A DNA stretch of 64,000 bases, taken from positions 2,542,001-2,606,000 of the forward strand of contig MSED01000015.1 of assembly GCA_002099365.1 (NCBI GenBank), written 5' to 3'. This document shows, piece by piece, positions 22,203-34,570 of the stretch (its first letter is position 1; each line of letters opens with the position of its first letter). This DNA comes from Phialophora verrucosa. Its lineage: Eukaryota > Ascomycota > Eurotiomycetes > Chaetothyriales > Herpotrichiellaceae. Both the position numbers and the translations under genes were made by a program. Under the pieces are notes generated by a model. The model had not been told where the DNA came from, made no database searches, and saw only the letters and a program-made list of their open reading frames with translations.

Positions 22203-23624
22203 TCAGTCATCACCATGGGTTCCATCCCACTCCGGCAGCTGTCTGAATCCATACTCTTCCACCTGTACGGTATTCGCTGGGGGGCCTCCAATGCGATAGA
22301 GCAGCCTTGCCAACCCCAGTCGGTTGACTATCCATGCAACAATGAATAACACATATGCCAGGCCCGATCGCTTCACAGCATAGAATATAGCATGCAGAGT
22401 CCAGATTCCCCATGCGGTTTGTGGACTCATGCTGTGCGGCGCACCAGCAAACAATTTCTGAGCACGAGCGACGACAGGTCGCATTTTCGCCTCATATTCC
22501 GCAAAAGCAGTGGGGGGGTCTTCTGGGTTGTGTAGAAGAGCGCCGGCAAGGTTGTATGCCCCGATGAACGCGAGGGTGGTGCCCATGCCAGAGATTGGTG
22601 ACGCGCAATAGCTTTTGCTACGTTAGCCGGAACATCTCGCGAGAGTCGAGGAGCGTACTCACCCAGCGTCGGCCAGCAATACCACCCGACCTTTGGACCA
22701 CTTGTCCATCTTCACCTGTGCTACCATGTCGTAGTAGAAGTCGGTTGTCTCCATCATTCCCTGTAGAATGCGCTGACTCTCCCAGCCGACGTCCTCGAAA
22801 TACTCCGACATCAGCTTCTTCTGAGCACCCACGTCTTCTCGCCCCTTGGATGCGACCTGAGCTAACCTCTCGTCTTCTTCATTGACCACAGACATGAGGA
22901 TAGTGGTTTTGTCTTTCTGATCACTTGGTCTGACCATAATCCATCGCCGTCCAGGCGCGTGGTACCAGCGGCGCCACTCGCTATCCGTGTCTCCCTTAGG
23001 GATGCTGAAGAACGCCGAATACATGCCCAGCCTCTTTATCCTGTCCTTTTCCCCCTCGGAACCCCAGGCAAGAATGCGTGTCCCGCTCTGAAGCCCATCT
23101 GCGCCCACGACCACGTCGAAACCCTGCCTTTTCCCGCTCTTCGCAAAGCGCACGTGCACCTGACTCCCGCCCTGCTCCAGGTCGTCGAGATAGTCCCCGA
23201 AGATATACTCGATTCCGGCTCCACCCTCGCGTTGGACTTTCTCGCTAATAGACTTACTCCTCCTGTAGCAGATGTCTGCTAATGTTCCCCTCAGGATCTC
23301 GATATCGGCAGTCGGAGTCGATACCTGGCCAGTCTTATCCGCTGTGTTGGAGGACCACACACGATTTGCTGCATCAACCAGCTGCACGCCAATTTCGCCT
23401 GTCGTAGACCCCCGAATTACATTTTCGAGACCAAGTTTGCGGATGATGGTCACGCCGGCACCACGAATGTCAATGTTCTGACCTTGTTTTCGGATGGTCG
23501 ATGATCGCTCGAGGACGGTGATATGTGGTTTGTCAGATGCAGGAAGTTCCGAGAGAAGTAGGAACGTGGCGAGCGTGGGTCCAGCAATGCTGCACCCTAC
23601 AATCAGGATCTTGAGAGGTGCCAT
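22203..23624 (-). CDS. FAD-dependent monooxygenase (PHBH/TetX-like)
   Basis: Two exons on the minus strand, 23624-22663 and 22611-22203, with a 51 bp intron (GTGAGT donor, AAAG acceptor), give about 456 residues. The N-terminus MAPLKILIVGCSIAGPTLA is a Rossmann FAD-binding fold with a GxSxxG variant of the glycine motif. The DG motif is VVVGADGLQSGTR. The GD motif spans the splice junction (VVLLADAG-YCASPISGMG), which confirms the intron. The C-terminal part, starting about residue 390, has a hydrophobic segment (LAYVLFIVAWIVNRLGLARLL) that may be a membrane anchor. These enzymes hydroxylate aromatic or polyketide-like substrates with NAD(P)H. The substrate is unknown, and no PKS or NRPS gene is nearby, so a free-standing catabolic or detoxifying role is as likely as biosynthesis. 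Confidence 0.9.
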
Positions 23625-25692
23625 GGACGACACGAGTGATATTGTTTAGGTGACGAGTATTCAGTGTACTGGGTGAGCGAGAAGCACCTGGAGTACTTGC
23701 GTTCTTGTGTTTGGGCTTCGAAAGGGCAAGAACTTACAGCTCTGGTTGGATGACTGCCGGAACGAAATGGCACAATGGCTCTTTATACAGTTTTACCACC
23801 AACGAGCGGCACACTCTCAGTCCAAGTCAAAACTCAGATCTCTTCTCGTGCAGTTCTCGAGAATCTAAATGTCATGATGTCGTGGACTCGTGTTCATGCC
23901 AGGGACGACATTGACCGCGTCGGTCCACGAGGTTCGGCGCCGAGAATAACGGAGATTCGGCTTTTGACCAATATAATTCAGCTTTTCAAACCGACTCGAG
24001 ACAGGTCGCCCACGACGCTGGAACGGCGTCATTGTACGTGAGAGTTGTCGACCCGACCTCAGGAAGCCGGCAGAATCGGTGGCATGAAAACAAGAGCAAG
24101 TTCGGTGATGGAATTGTTGGTCGGTAGCGAGGCAGCTTGTGAGAGTCGGTTGACCTTCCCTGCTGAAAGTATTAAGGATGATACTCTGGCTTCGCGCCTT
24201 CTTCCGAACTGTGCGACGCATTGTCCGTGCAGCACTACTCAATCAACAACACAAACAAACACGCAGTCTTGTCGGAACGGTCTGACGTGATCGGTGTTGG
24301 CACTGCTGGTTGAAGGTAATTTCGAGGAAGTCGACCTTCGAAATGGTTCACATGTGGAGGACTGTTTCTGCTTGTTCGGACGGGCACGCCGAACCCTTGA
24401 TGAAAGTCCCGGCGAAGTGTTTTCAAGTGAAAGTAGCTGGGTCTGCTATGTCCTCGGGTGCTATGGCGTTGCTATTGCACCTCTCCGGACCGAACGATCT
24501 TGACCATTTATAACGAGAAGACTTAAGACGTCCATTCCGTGCGCGCTATTGTCCAAAAGCGATGTCGAAGCGCAGAACGGTCTGAAACTCTCCGACCGTG
24601 CTGTACTGCTACTTGAATCAGAGACTCACGGTGTTTCGACTCCTCGCCTAAAAGTCCCGGCCCTGTCCTAGAGAGTACAGTGCTGCTGCTGTAGACTAGG
24701 TCTCTCTAGCTGGAGACAGACGGGCAGAGCTCTGTTACCAAGGCATACGAGGCGGCTCCGATCTTCGCCGGATCAGTCAAACGCCCGCAGAGACGACGCG
24801 GTCGATGGAAGAGACTTGGCCTTACATGCACTCTCGAGGAAATCCTGCGCGCGTGGACGGAAGTTTCAACGCACCTTGCAAGTCACGGAGCCGTGGTCGG
24901 AAGTTGGGACTCAGTAAAGCCCAGGGAGGACTATGTATGCCCTCGTTTCACTTCATCTTTCAATGTATGGTTCGACATGCTCGCCTGCAACGCCACCTTT
25001 GCCCCCGAGATCTGAATCTAACCGGCATCGTGTTGGAAGGTGGCCCCAACTCGAATCTTATGTCGGACTATGCCCGATAGGGTCACGACAGCCAGAGACC
25101 CGCCCGCTTAATCGATATTCCGGCCTTCAAAGCCGAGTGATTCCCTTATTGCTCCCTACTAGATGCAGCCAGGTGTCTGAAACACCCTTGCAAAAGTCAC
25201 CATGTGGGCACTGGAAGCAAGGCACGCCCGACTTATCACCGGCATTGCAGGTGATCCGGATCGTGCAGCTAGTACGAGCATTAATTTCACAGTCCTCGAA
25301 TCCACAGATGTCCCACGGGGGAAACTATTGCGGTTAGCGTGAGTGAACGTGCTTTTTGGAGCTGAAGCTGGAAGCTCTCCAACTCCATGTGGGGAGAGCT
25401 TCCGAGTTGTTCCTTTTTTTTAATTGCCGTGTCACATTTTCACATGCAACTGGCCGTGTATTATTCAATGCAGTGTCAGGCTTCCACAATGGTATTTTGT
25501 ATATTCAGAAATTGCAGTCAGCACAGATGTTACATGCTGATAGAGAGTTGCGACAGGAGGGCCCCAGCGAGTCGTCTGGCCCTTGGTCATGACCCAACAC
25601 CTTGTCCATTCAGCCTAGCTTTCAGTTTCGTAGTCCCGTCGTCGCAGTACCCTTCTTCATGCCACTAGCAGCCCGCTGCGGTCATCAAACAT
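23625..25692. other. Intergenic, no supported gene
   Basis: About 2 kb containing the upstream region of the monooxygenase gene and the 3' flank of the formate dehydrogenase gene. The reading frames are short, have no domains and do not join across plausible introns. Confidence 0.45.
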
Positions 25693-27105
25693 TTATTTCT
25701 TGTCCCTCTGGCCATAAGCCTTGGTGGCATAGTCGCCATTGTGGACAATGAGATCTTCAGGTCTGTAGTCGTGACGGCCCGAGAAGTAGCTCTCGAGAAT
25801 AGCCTTGGTACCAGCTGCATAACGCTTTTGAGCATCGATCGAGGTACCAGACATGTGAGGAACCATAGCATTGCCGCCGCCCCATGGGTTCTTGGCATAT
25901 CGGAGAGGATGATCCTTGGGAGCGGGTTGCGGGAACCAGACATCACCACCGTATCCATTGAGTTGACCGGACTTGAGAGCTTCAGCGACGTCTTCCTTGA
26001 CGACGATGGCACCACGGGCAGTGTTGACGAGCCAAGCACCTATGAGATCACGTCAGCATGGCCAAAGCTGTAGACACAGTAGTTGATGCTTACCCTTCTT
26101 CATCTTGGAGATCAGCTCCTTGTTGAAGAGACCTCGAGTCTTCTCATGGAGAGGGCAGTTGATGGTAACGATGTCACATTGAGCCAACATCTCCTCGAGG
26201 TCTTCAACGCGTCTGCAGCCAATCTCCTTCTCCTTCTCAGGGCTGAGAGGCTGGTAGTCGAAGTACAACAGTTCCTTGCAGTCGAAGGGCTTCAGGCGGC
26301 GGAGCACACGCTCGCCGATACGGCCGACGGCGACAGTACCGACAACCTTACCCTCGAGATCGTACTCGTTCTTGGCCACGGCTGCAACGTTCCAGTCTCC
26401 TGATTCGATTTGCTCATGGGCAGGGACGAAGTTGCGGACGAGGGTCAGGATGGTCATGACGACATGTTCGGCAACAGAGACGACATTGCTGCCAGTGACC
26501 TCAGCAACAGTGATGCCGCCATTGGTCTTGTTGGCGGCGTTCAAGTCGACATGATCAGAACCAATACCGGCAGTGACGGCGATCTTCAGTTTCTTGGCCT
26601 TGGCGAGGCGTTCGGCGGTAAGGTAACCTGGGTGGAAGCTGAATAACAGGAGTTAGTAAATCAGGCTAAGGTATTTGCCAATGGATGAATATCTCTTACG
26701 GCGTGGTGATGATGACTTCGGCATCGACCAATTCCCTATCGAATGTCGAGTTCTCACCCTCCTTGTCTGAGGTGGTAACGAGCGTGTGTCCTTGGTCCTC
26801 AAGCCATTTCCGGATACCTAGCTCGTTCTCCGTGGTGCCGAGGAGGGCGGGCTGTTGTTTGGCATGCTCATGGCCCTGGAGGGAGTCAGTGTCCCACCTG
26901 CAACACGAAGGGAGAGGGTAAGAGTACGTACGTCATAGAGGACGAGGAGGACTTTGCCCTGACGTGAGGCACTTGCTGTCAGTGTGCGCCTGGCAATTGC
27001 TGAGGTCTGAAACGCGGGAACAGCACGGCGAGCAAGATGCGGGGAAGCAATGAGAGATGACGCAGGGCGCGATAAAGAACGCGCAGCAACACGGGTAAAT
27101 ACCAT
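25693..27105 (-). CDS. NAD-dependent formate dehydrogenase, probably mitochondrial
   Basis: Four exons on the minus strand (27105-26932, 26875-26700, 26638-26094, 26039-25693) give 413 residues. The three introns are 54-61 bp and all junctions restore the frame. The enzyme oxidises formate to CO2 with reduction of NAD+. The first 48 residues are Arg/Ser/Ala-rich, like a mitochondrial presequence. Family hallmarks are AKQQPALLGTTENELGIRKW, the VTAGIGSDHVDLNAAN region, the catalytic Arg in VNTARGAIVV, the substrate-binding FPQPAPKDHP and the catalytic His in MVPHMSGTS. One oddity is the NAD-binding loop, which reads TVAVGRIGERVL instead of the usual TVGAGRIG, so the first glycine of GxGxxG is Ala. 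A broken formate/nitrite transporter gene lies about 10 kb away. Confidence 0.95.
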
Positions 27106-30100
27106 TGTGAAAGGATGTGAGATGAGTAGAGAGTCGAGGTGTCGAATAGGTAGACAGGTCGCAAGAAAATAAACTGGCGGTAAGGTGGTTTTGTAGGAAA
27201 GTCTGAGTCGAGTGAGCTGGGTGCGTCTGCCGGCAGAGCTATCAGCCTGGGACGGTACCTTTCACTAGAAGCAACAAGTCTGAGTTAGCTCGGACCTGAC
27301 GGACTAGCGGGGAAGATGAGCACCACGAGAGCTCTGGGGCTTGCGTCAGGACGTTTGCCAGGACGGGATTCGACTGCGGCTGGAATCATGATGTGGGTGT
27401 GTCTGGGTGGTGGAGGTGGCACCAATGCAGGGCTCGCTTCAAACAATGAGGGGACCTCGTGCATCGGCGGCAAAAGTGGCAGGGAGGGGAAACACCGGCC
27501 AGATGCTTAGCAGCAGCACGCAAAGAGCAACACTCTCCGCGTGAGCTGTCAGCATGGCAGCTTGGAGGGGGAATTGGCACAGCAATTTGCTTGGTGTCTG
27601 GAAGGACTTTGCCCGAAGCTTGCCGTTGCACCAGCCTGACTGAGTCTCCGGGGGAAAGATACCCGAAAATGCCGCTGGGGACGCGTACAGAGAGACACGC
27701 ACAAAGGGAAGGAGGGGTACGTACCTTCAAAGCCTCAATCGACACAAAAGAGGACTGGTATGTCACGCAATGCAGGAATGTTCGCGATCCTACAAGTTGG
27801 AGAATATCAAGAGTCAAGATTCTAATATCGTCGGACGAACGCTCCCTCATTTATAACCTTGTTCCCCCATGACCACAGGAAGATTTTTCTGTTATTCAAG
27901 GCAAGCTGTTAGGGTAGCAAGTCTTTCCACATCATCCTCCCCCTCTTTTCTGCTCTTGCGGAGCTGTTCCAGTAGATGCCACTCTTTTTTGCCCTCCTCT
28001 CATCTGCCCCACCACTCATCTTCCGTGATCATCCAATGCTTCATGCTCAAGAGTCTGAGCGTCCAAGGCTCTCATGCAAGAATTCCGACGGGGTTGCTTG
28101 CCGCCTGACGGCACTTGTATATGCAATCGGGTTGACCCCCTTGCTTGGATCGCAGGTGGTGGCTGTACGGCTCGAATTGCGCATGAACTTCACTCGGCGC
28201 CGTTCCGAATCGGAAGCCTGTTCAACATCGAACGTCCCGTAGTTGCTTCGCATTTGTCGTGGTCATGCGCTTTGTAGAGCCCATAGCAACATAGGAGCGA
28301 ATGAAAGCGAGACCTCGAGCTGACCAGCATCGGGATCTCTATGCGGGCTGGGCCGCACCATGCAGGACTCACGCGGGCATTGCTCGGAAAATGAGTATTC
28401 TCCGCTGGCATAGAGGAGCGGAGCTTCATCCATAGCGTGCGTCCTGTCGCTTTGCGGAAAGGCTGCGAGTCTGGTGCTCGATCCGAGTGACAAGGAAGTG
28501 TAAACAAATGTACTATTTTGGTAGAAAAAGGCGGAAGCTCGGGGGAGAGAGAACATGTGGGGGACTTGGGGATTCGCTATCAATATCAGGCATGCATAAA
28601 CAATCTACCGGGTATCACTACCCGCTCTCGCCCGCGTTCTCCCGAATTGGCCATGGAGCTCGAGGAACTGCGCGCAAAGGGATTGTGCAGCCTGAATGAA
28701 CCGCTCAGCATCGATAACCCACAATGGCCGAGTTATGTCCCCGCAAGGCTGGGTGCCCAGTGACAATATGGGGCCACCGTTCGATGGCTTCCTCCCCGCC
28801 TCCTGAACTTCTACGACAATCTCAACATTGACACTTCCATATGCCTCATTGACAGAATGGACATTCTTCAGATATCTTTTCGAGACGCTGCGAGAGATGC
28901 CTGCAGAGTCACACAAGACGCTGACATCGAGTAAGGTTAAGGAATCTCTTCATGCCTGCCAACCGTGGTCGTGTTGCCGAACAATGATGAGTGGACGTCA
29001 TGAGGATATTCTGGAAGCTGCAAGGCTCCGCCACGGTGTCGTGTGAAGATTTACGGCTATTCAGCCTCGAGATGCACCCCTGCACGGCTGAGCTTTGGGG
29101 TGATCAAGAGCCGAACTTGCTGCCCCGATCACAGCGTCTTCCCGCAGATAGTACCTTGATCATGCAGAACTGCCGCTTATTGGCGTCTCCAACCCTTTCC
29201 AAGCCAATCAGACAGTCTGTTACGACTTTATTTTGACCTTCATCGCCGTGGCCTCCTCCTCTTTAGTCATCTTCATCGCTTCGTCCCTGGCAGCCGGTCC
29301 CATAACCGATAGCTCAGCCTATTGACAGTATCGTCTGGCTGCCGAGGTCCATTTATTGGGCCCGCAGCTTCCCATGCGGCTTGCTGCAAGCGGAACTGCA
29401 AAGCGTGAAATGTTTCTCGAAGATTGTGTCGGACTTTGTGTACCGTCGATCGGACATTCTGCTGTGGCGCAGAGCACTCGCCTTATGCCTCCTGAATCGT
29501 CGCTCATGCAAGCGCTTGTAGGGTATCAGTAAATATGGACCAGCAGGTCTCCCCTCAAACTGAAAAGATGTTTATCACCAGGGTTATCCATGCACTTCTG
29601 ATGAGACATACATCAGCAGCCGTTCGTGTCTCGTATTGTGCCTCTTATAGCCTTGGAGTCGACAAGACGTTCACGCCCGGTCTCTTGCTTGTGTAACCGG
29701 TCACCCGTCGTACCGTCCATTTGCTGCATTGAAGGGCACCGGCACAAAATTCGCCTCCTTGCGCTCTTTCTGAGGGCTAGATGGTGGTGGGATTCGTTGG
29801 ATGCAGGATATCATGATGAAGCACGAGCAGCCAGGCAAAGAATCTGTAGAAGTGATCTCGACTCGAGCGGCGTGTTATGGTTCGGTTCGACAGGGAAATA
29901 CCTTGTTTCTCAAGAATAGTCGATATATATCGCAACAAAACAGCCTGCTGATGGTCTGACCGCAGAGATATGACCTGTACATAGCATGAAGCGGTTGAGG
30001 TGTACCTCGTAACTGGCAGCGCATGTAGACACTCGTCGCTGTGGGTAACGAATCCAAAACAGGTCTAGCGCCATCTGCCGTGTTTAATATTGTAGCAAAG

Positions 30101-30899
30101 TGAGAGAGCCTCTTGTCGACTTCTTCTGCCTCTCAGTTCTATTTCCATTCTGTAGTATCGTATTCTATGGTACTCCCCCCAATCTGACCGTTTCTACGCC
30201 CATGCATTTCTCTCGAACCCTTTAGTCATCCTCCACCGCCTCGTTTCAATCTTCCTGTGCAAGTTGATCACACGAGAGAGTGCCGCACAGAGCCTTTAGT
30301 TACTACCTCAACGACGGAGTACTGTGTGCTATGCACAATGAGCACAATCTCATATGCCAAAAGGGATTACAACGTTGGACCTACCAAACCAGTCCGTTAA
30401 CCAGAGTCACCTTTCGACGTTGCTTGAGAGCATAAGCACTGATGTCATCGTGCATAACCTCTCCTGCTGCATGCGCTGCACAGGGCTGCATTGCCTTCTT
30501 CGCATGTTTGACTTTCGTTGCCCAGACTTTTGTCAAGAGCTTCTCTCTCATAGCTTCGAAGACTCATATACACTGGCAGAACGTCGCTCGCAGTGCACTG
30601 TTGGATACAGCCTCATCAGAAAGATACGTCGCTGCTGTTGCCGACATCGCTGACTCGAGCGGCGAAACTCCGCGATGATGCATATTTTCCCACTCCACAA
30701 TCGGCACACGGCACGGACTTGTAGATTGAGGCGATTCAATCCAGACCTTTCCCATCCTTTGTATTCTACCTTTGTGACAACATGCTATACTGTCGAAATG
30801 AACAGCGCCTTGTCGAGCATGGGCTGATTTGCGAATTGTTTCTTCGCGCACTGGCACCGACTTCGGTCACATTTCCTGCTGTCTTGCGTGGTCCCCGAC
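27106..30899. other. 3.8 kb gene-free stretch
   Basis: The proximal part is the promoter of the formate dehydrogenase gene. The distal part is that of the MFS transporter. Between them no reading frame shows a domain, a long run of good codon use or a splice pattern that I trust. It is not AT-rich, so it does not resemble a RIP-mutated element. Non-coding RNA or a small undescribed gene cannot be excluded. Confidence 0.45.
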
Positions 30900-32621
30900 A
30901 TGTCGTCAACGGCAGCCCTCCGCCAGAGAGCCGCAGAATCAGGCCTCCATGATCAAACAAACCTCCTTGGGAAGAAGCAACTCTTCATCGTGTTCTCTTC
31001 GCTGGCGTCTGCGCTCTTCATCTGCTACGCCGATCAAAATGGCATTGGTACCATTCTTCCGACGGTTGGACGAGATTTCCAGGCCACGGACACGATCTCA
31101 TGGGCAGGTACATCCTCCCTCATCTCCAATACCGTGACGCAAGTCATGTATGCTCGCCTCTCTGATATCTATGGGCGCAAGCCTGTATTCCTTTTTTCAG
31201 TCGGTATGCTAGTGTTGGCAGACATTCTCTGTGGAGTGGCGCCGGACGCGCCGAGCTTCTACTTCTTCCGCGCACTTGGTGGCATTGCAGGTGCTGGGAT
31301 AAATTCTCTAACCATGATGATCATCTCTGACATCGTGACGCTGGAAGAGCGCGGGAAATGGCAGGGTTTCTTGGGTGCCGGTATAGGGGGTGGTAACGCA
31401 GTAGGTCCACTACTCTCAGCTGCATTTGCGCTGCATCGGACATGGCGAGCGTTCTTCTGGTTCCTTGCCCCTTGTGGTGCGGTTGCAGGTGTGATTGGAT
31501 GGTTCTACCTCCCTTCAACGATGCCGAAGGGCAATGCGAGGCAGCAGTTCCAGCTGATTGACTGGGGAGGGATTATAACCGCTACGATTGCTATTGTGCT
31601 GATCCTGATCCCGCTTTCCGGTGGTGGCTCATACTTCGAGTGGTCCTCGCCGCTGGTCATTTCCATGCTCGCCATCGGTGGACTGTCATTCCTGGCCTTT
31701 CTCGTCGTCGAATGGAAGGTAGCACGCCTGCCCATGATGCCACTGAGCATGTATACCAATCCACCTGTCGCGGCAATCCTGGCTCAAAACTTCTTCTTCG
31801 GGATGGTATACTACTCGAATCTTTATTACATCCCATTATATATTCAGAATGTTCGAGGGTGGGACCCGACTATCTCCGCTGCCTTTCTCATTGCGATCAA
31901 CGTCCCCCAATCGATGGTCAGTACACTTTCTGGCATCTTTATATCACGGTACAAGCGCTACGGTGTCGTCATCTGGACGGGATTTACCATTTGGACGCTT
32001 GGGGCAGGACTCATCTGCAGCTTTACGAGGACGACTCACGCTGCTGCGATTGCCGTCATGCTCTCAATCTCTGGCATCGGAGCTGGCTGCATCTTTCAGC
32101 CTTGTCTGATAGCATTGCAAGCACACTGCTCCAAAGCGCAACGAGCTGCCGTTGTATCCAACCGAAATTTCCTTCGAAGTTCGGGGGGCGCCGTCGGACT
32201 GTCTATCTCGGCGCAAGTCTTACAAAGCTCACTTCGAAAACACCTCCCACCTCAACTCGCCAGAGTGGCGCACGACACCTTCGCCCTCCCAACTCTAAGT
32301 GCTGCTGATGAGGACTTGGTGAGAACCGCGTACATGGCAGCCATTCGAACTGTGTTCATTGTCTCGGCGCCAATGATTGGCTTCTGTCTCGCGCTTTGTC
32401 TTTTCATCAAAGACCGTGGACTGCAGCGACCGGAAGAGCGGGAGCAGGCGAGGATTGCGGAAGCGGCCACGCAAGAGAAGCGCGAGCCGCAGCAGCAAGA
32501 GCAACAGCGGTCAAACCAGGAAGACAGCACCGGGTTACCAGTTGCAGTAGACGGAGAAGACAAGACCACAGACTCAAGAGCAGGGGAGTCACTGCAAGTT
32601 AATGATAGACAGATATCGTAG
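30900..32621 (+). CDS. MFS multidrug-type exporter (DHA2-like, about 14 helices)
   Basis: Single exon, about 573 residues from the ATG at 30900. A cytosolic N-terminus of about 25 residues is followed by many hydrophobic helices, consistent with the 14-helix DHA2 class. The MFS motif A between helices 2 and 3 reads ARLSDIYGRKPVFLFS. A motif-C-like glycine run GAGIGGGNAVGPLL marks an antiporter. The Gln/Glu-rich hydrophilic C-terminal tail (about 60 residues) is typical of fungal toxin and azole pumps. It should export small molecules across the plasma membrane in exchange for protons. The substrate cannot be inferred. It lies about 190 bp upstream of the Fmp32-like gene on the same strand, with no sign of shared function. 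Confidence 0.9.
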   Translation: MSSTAALRQRAAESGLHDQTNLLGKKQLFIVFSSLASALFICYADQNGIGTILPTVGRDFQATDTISWAGTSSLISNTVTQVMYARLSDIYGRKPVFLFSVGMLVLADILCGVAPDAPSFYFFRALGGIAGAGINSLTMMIISDIVTLEERGKWQGFLGAGIGGGNAVGPLLSAAFALHRTWRAFFWFLAPCGAVAGVIGWFYLPSTMPKGNARQQFQLIDWGGIITATIAIVLILIPLSGGGSYFEWSSPLVISMLAIGGLSFLAFLVVEWKVARLPMMPLSMYTNPPVAAILAQNFFFGMVYYSNLYYIPLYIQNVRGWDPTISAAFLIAINVPQSMVSTLSGIFISRYKRYGVVIWTGFTIWTLGAGLICSFTRTTHAAAIAVMLSISGIGAGCIFQPCLIALQAHCSKAQRAAVVSNRNFLRSSGGAVGLSISAQVLQSSLRKHLPPQLARVAHDTFALPTLSAADEDLVRTAYMAAIRTVFIVSAPMIGFCLALCLFIKDRGLQRPEEREQARIAEAATQEKREPQQQEQQRSNQEDSTGLPVAVDGEDKTTDSRAGESLQVNDRQIS

Positions 32622-32806
32622 ACTAGAAATACTCTGTTATGTCGATTATTTGTCCGCCATTCATTTGTCGGAATCGGTTGTACTTTAATCCGATGACGTC
32701 GCCAAACTACTGCCAACGCATTTTCAATGTGGGCTGTTTGAGCCTCGTTCCTACTTCACGAGCTCGAGAATATACTGGTAGAGGCGCATCTTCGCAGGCC
32801 CTTGGT

Positions 32807-34131
32807 ATGGCGACTCCTCGGCTGCCATTCCTGTACCCAAATTTCCTGCGTGCGGTACGTGCTTGCGAGCCAACGACCTACCGATCGATTCGCACACCTC
32901 CAGCACCATCGGCCAGGCCCCGTAGGAAAGCGAGAATACATACTTCAGCCCGGCGACAACAGGACGTTATTCCTCAGAGATACGGACCAGCTGCCAGTCA
33001 GACCCTGCCACCTCCGTCAAAACCGGGTGAGTCACCGGCGCCGCAGCTGGAAGGGCACAAGGCCACAAGCAAGGACAAAGAGGACTCCAAGCAAGCTTCC
33101 CAAAGGCCTGCTCCTTCGCCTCCCAGAAAAGGACCATCAGCGGAAGAAGTCGGGCAAGATGAACCCGTCGAATCTAATGCGCCGTCCGACTACATCGACG
33201 AAGCGTCTATGACGAAGAAGAACCAACAGGTCAACGTTGAGAAAGAAGAACCCCTGACCAACAAGGAACTCGACCTGATTCTTTCGATACCCTCCCCATC
33301 CGAGCTGAAAGATGGCAACACATCACGACATCCACATCTCGAGCCGTCGCCCTACGAACACCATTTCGACACGTATTCGCTCGTGCAGCAACTCGCCGTG
33401 CAGAATGCATACAACGTTCAACAAGCCACCACGTTGATGAAGGCCATTCGACTCATGCTGGCCCTCAATCTCGATGTCGCCAAGGAGGGCCTCGTCTCCA
33501 AGTCCGACATTGAGAACGAGTCGTATTTATTTCGCGCCGCGTGCTCGGAGATGAAGACGACGCTGCAAACGACGCGGCATTCGGAAACGCTGAAACAGCG
33601 CAGCCAGCGCGCACAACTGCAGCACGAATTCGACATCCTGAACCAGAAGGTGACTCAGGATCTGATGACCCTGAAAGAAGAACTGAAAGGCCTGTTCAAC
33701 GATCGAAAGCTGGGGCTCCAAGAAGACAAGCGCAAGATCGACAGCAAAATCTCCGAGCTGAACTATGAAATCACGGTGCTGCTCAACAGTGAGGCTCGGA
33801 GCGAAGTCGAGGGGCTGCGCTGGGTGTTGACCCGTCGCGCAGCCCTAGCTATAGGTTTTTGTGCGTGTACGTTGCTCCCGAGCAGTTCGCCCTGTCCCTC
33901 CCCCGCTTCTCGCGCTAACGTCCTGCAGTCATGATCATCTCGGCCCTGAACTACTCGTCGATCAAGATGCGCGAGAAGGAAGAGGTCGAGAAGAAACGCA
34001 AGGCCGCGGAGAAGGCGCAGGAAGACAGAGAACGGGCCCTTGATAGGGAGCAGGCCAGGTATACAACCCCGAGTCGGACGCAGGGCACGCAGACCGAAGG
34101 CGTGGGCGCCTCGATCGAGTTCTCGGGTTGA
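32807..34131 (+). CDS. Fmp32/MCUR1-like (DUF1640) mitochondrial inner-membrane protein
   Basis: Two exons, 32807-33866 and 33929-34131 (62 bp intron), give about 420 residues. An alternative donor at 33861 would drop two residues. The N-terminus is an Arg-rich presequence (MATPRLPFLYPNFLRAV and RKARIHTSARRQQ). About 150 disordered Pro/Ser/Glu-rich residues follow. The DUF1640 domain starts at YEHHFDTYSLVQQLAVQNAY and contains long heptad helices (about 230-350). It ends with a hydrophobic segment split by the intron (ALAIGFCA-F-MIISALNY), which should cross the inner membrane. The family includes yeast Fmp32 and human MCUR1/CCDC90B, linked to cytochrome oxidase assembly, proline metabolism or calcium-uniporter scaffolding. 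The exact role here is unknown. Confidence 0.83.
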
Positions 34132-34570
34132 GTGTGCTTCCGGGATCTGACGTACATTCATTGGAACGCGAAGAGACGCAGCGTCGTACATGTCATGTTA
34201 TGATACCATATAGACTACAATTCGAACCAATGGGAAAGGAGCGAGCGAGCGGCGAGCCCGCGACTGAGCAGATGCTGTGCAACAGGTTCTGACACAGTGC
34301 TGACGATGTCACAATAAAATCAACGAGCAGTGCCGGCCAAGGGGAGTATTCCGGCTTGGATCTCCCCATCGTCAAGAGGCCGTTCATATCAAACACATTC
34401 TCTATCTACCGTCGTACGCCCTGACGGTACGGCATAGGGGGATATGATGTGCGGAACGTATCACAGCGTCCAGCAACATCTTATTATCAACCAGCCGCAG
34501 CTGTCCTATCTATCAGAATACCACAAGTCACATAATGCGTCGGCCTCTCATGCCCATGAGCCCAAAGCAA
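34132..34570. other. Convergent spacer
   Basis: About 440 bp between the Fmp32-like and the Cut12-like genes, which converge. Nothing beyond 3' ends is expected or seen. Confidence 0.5.
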
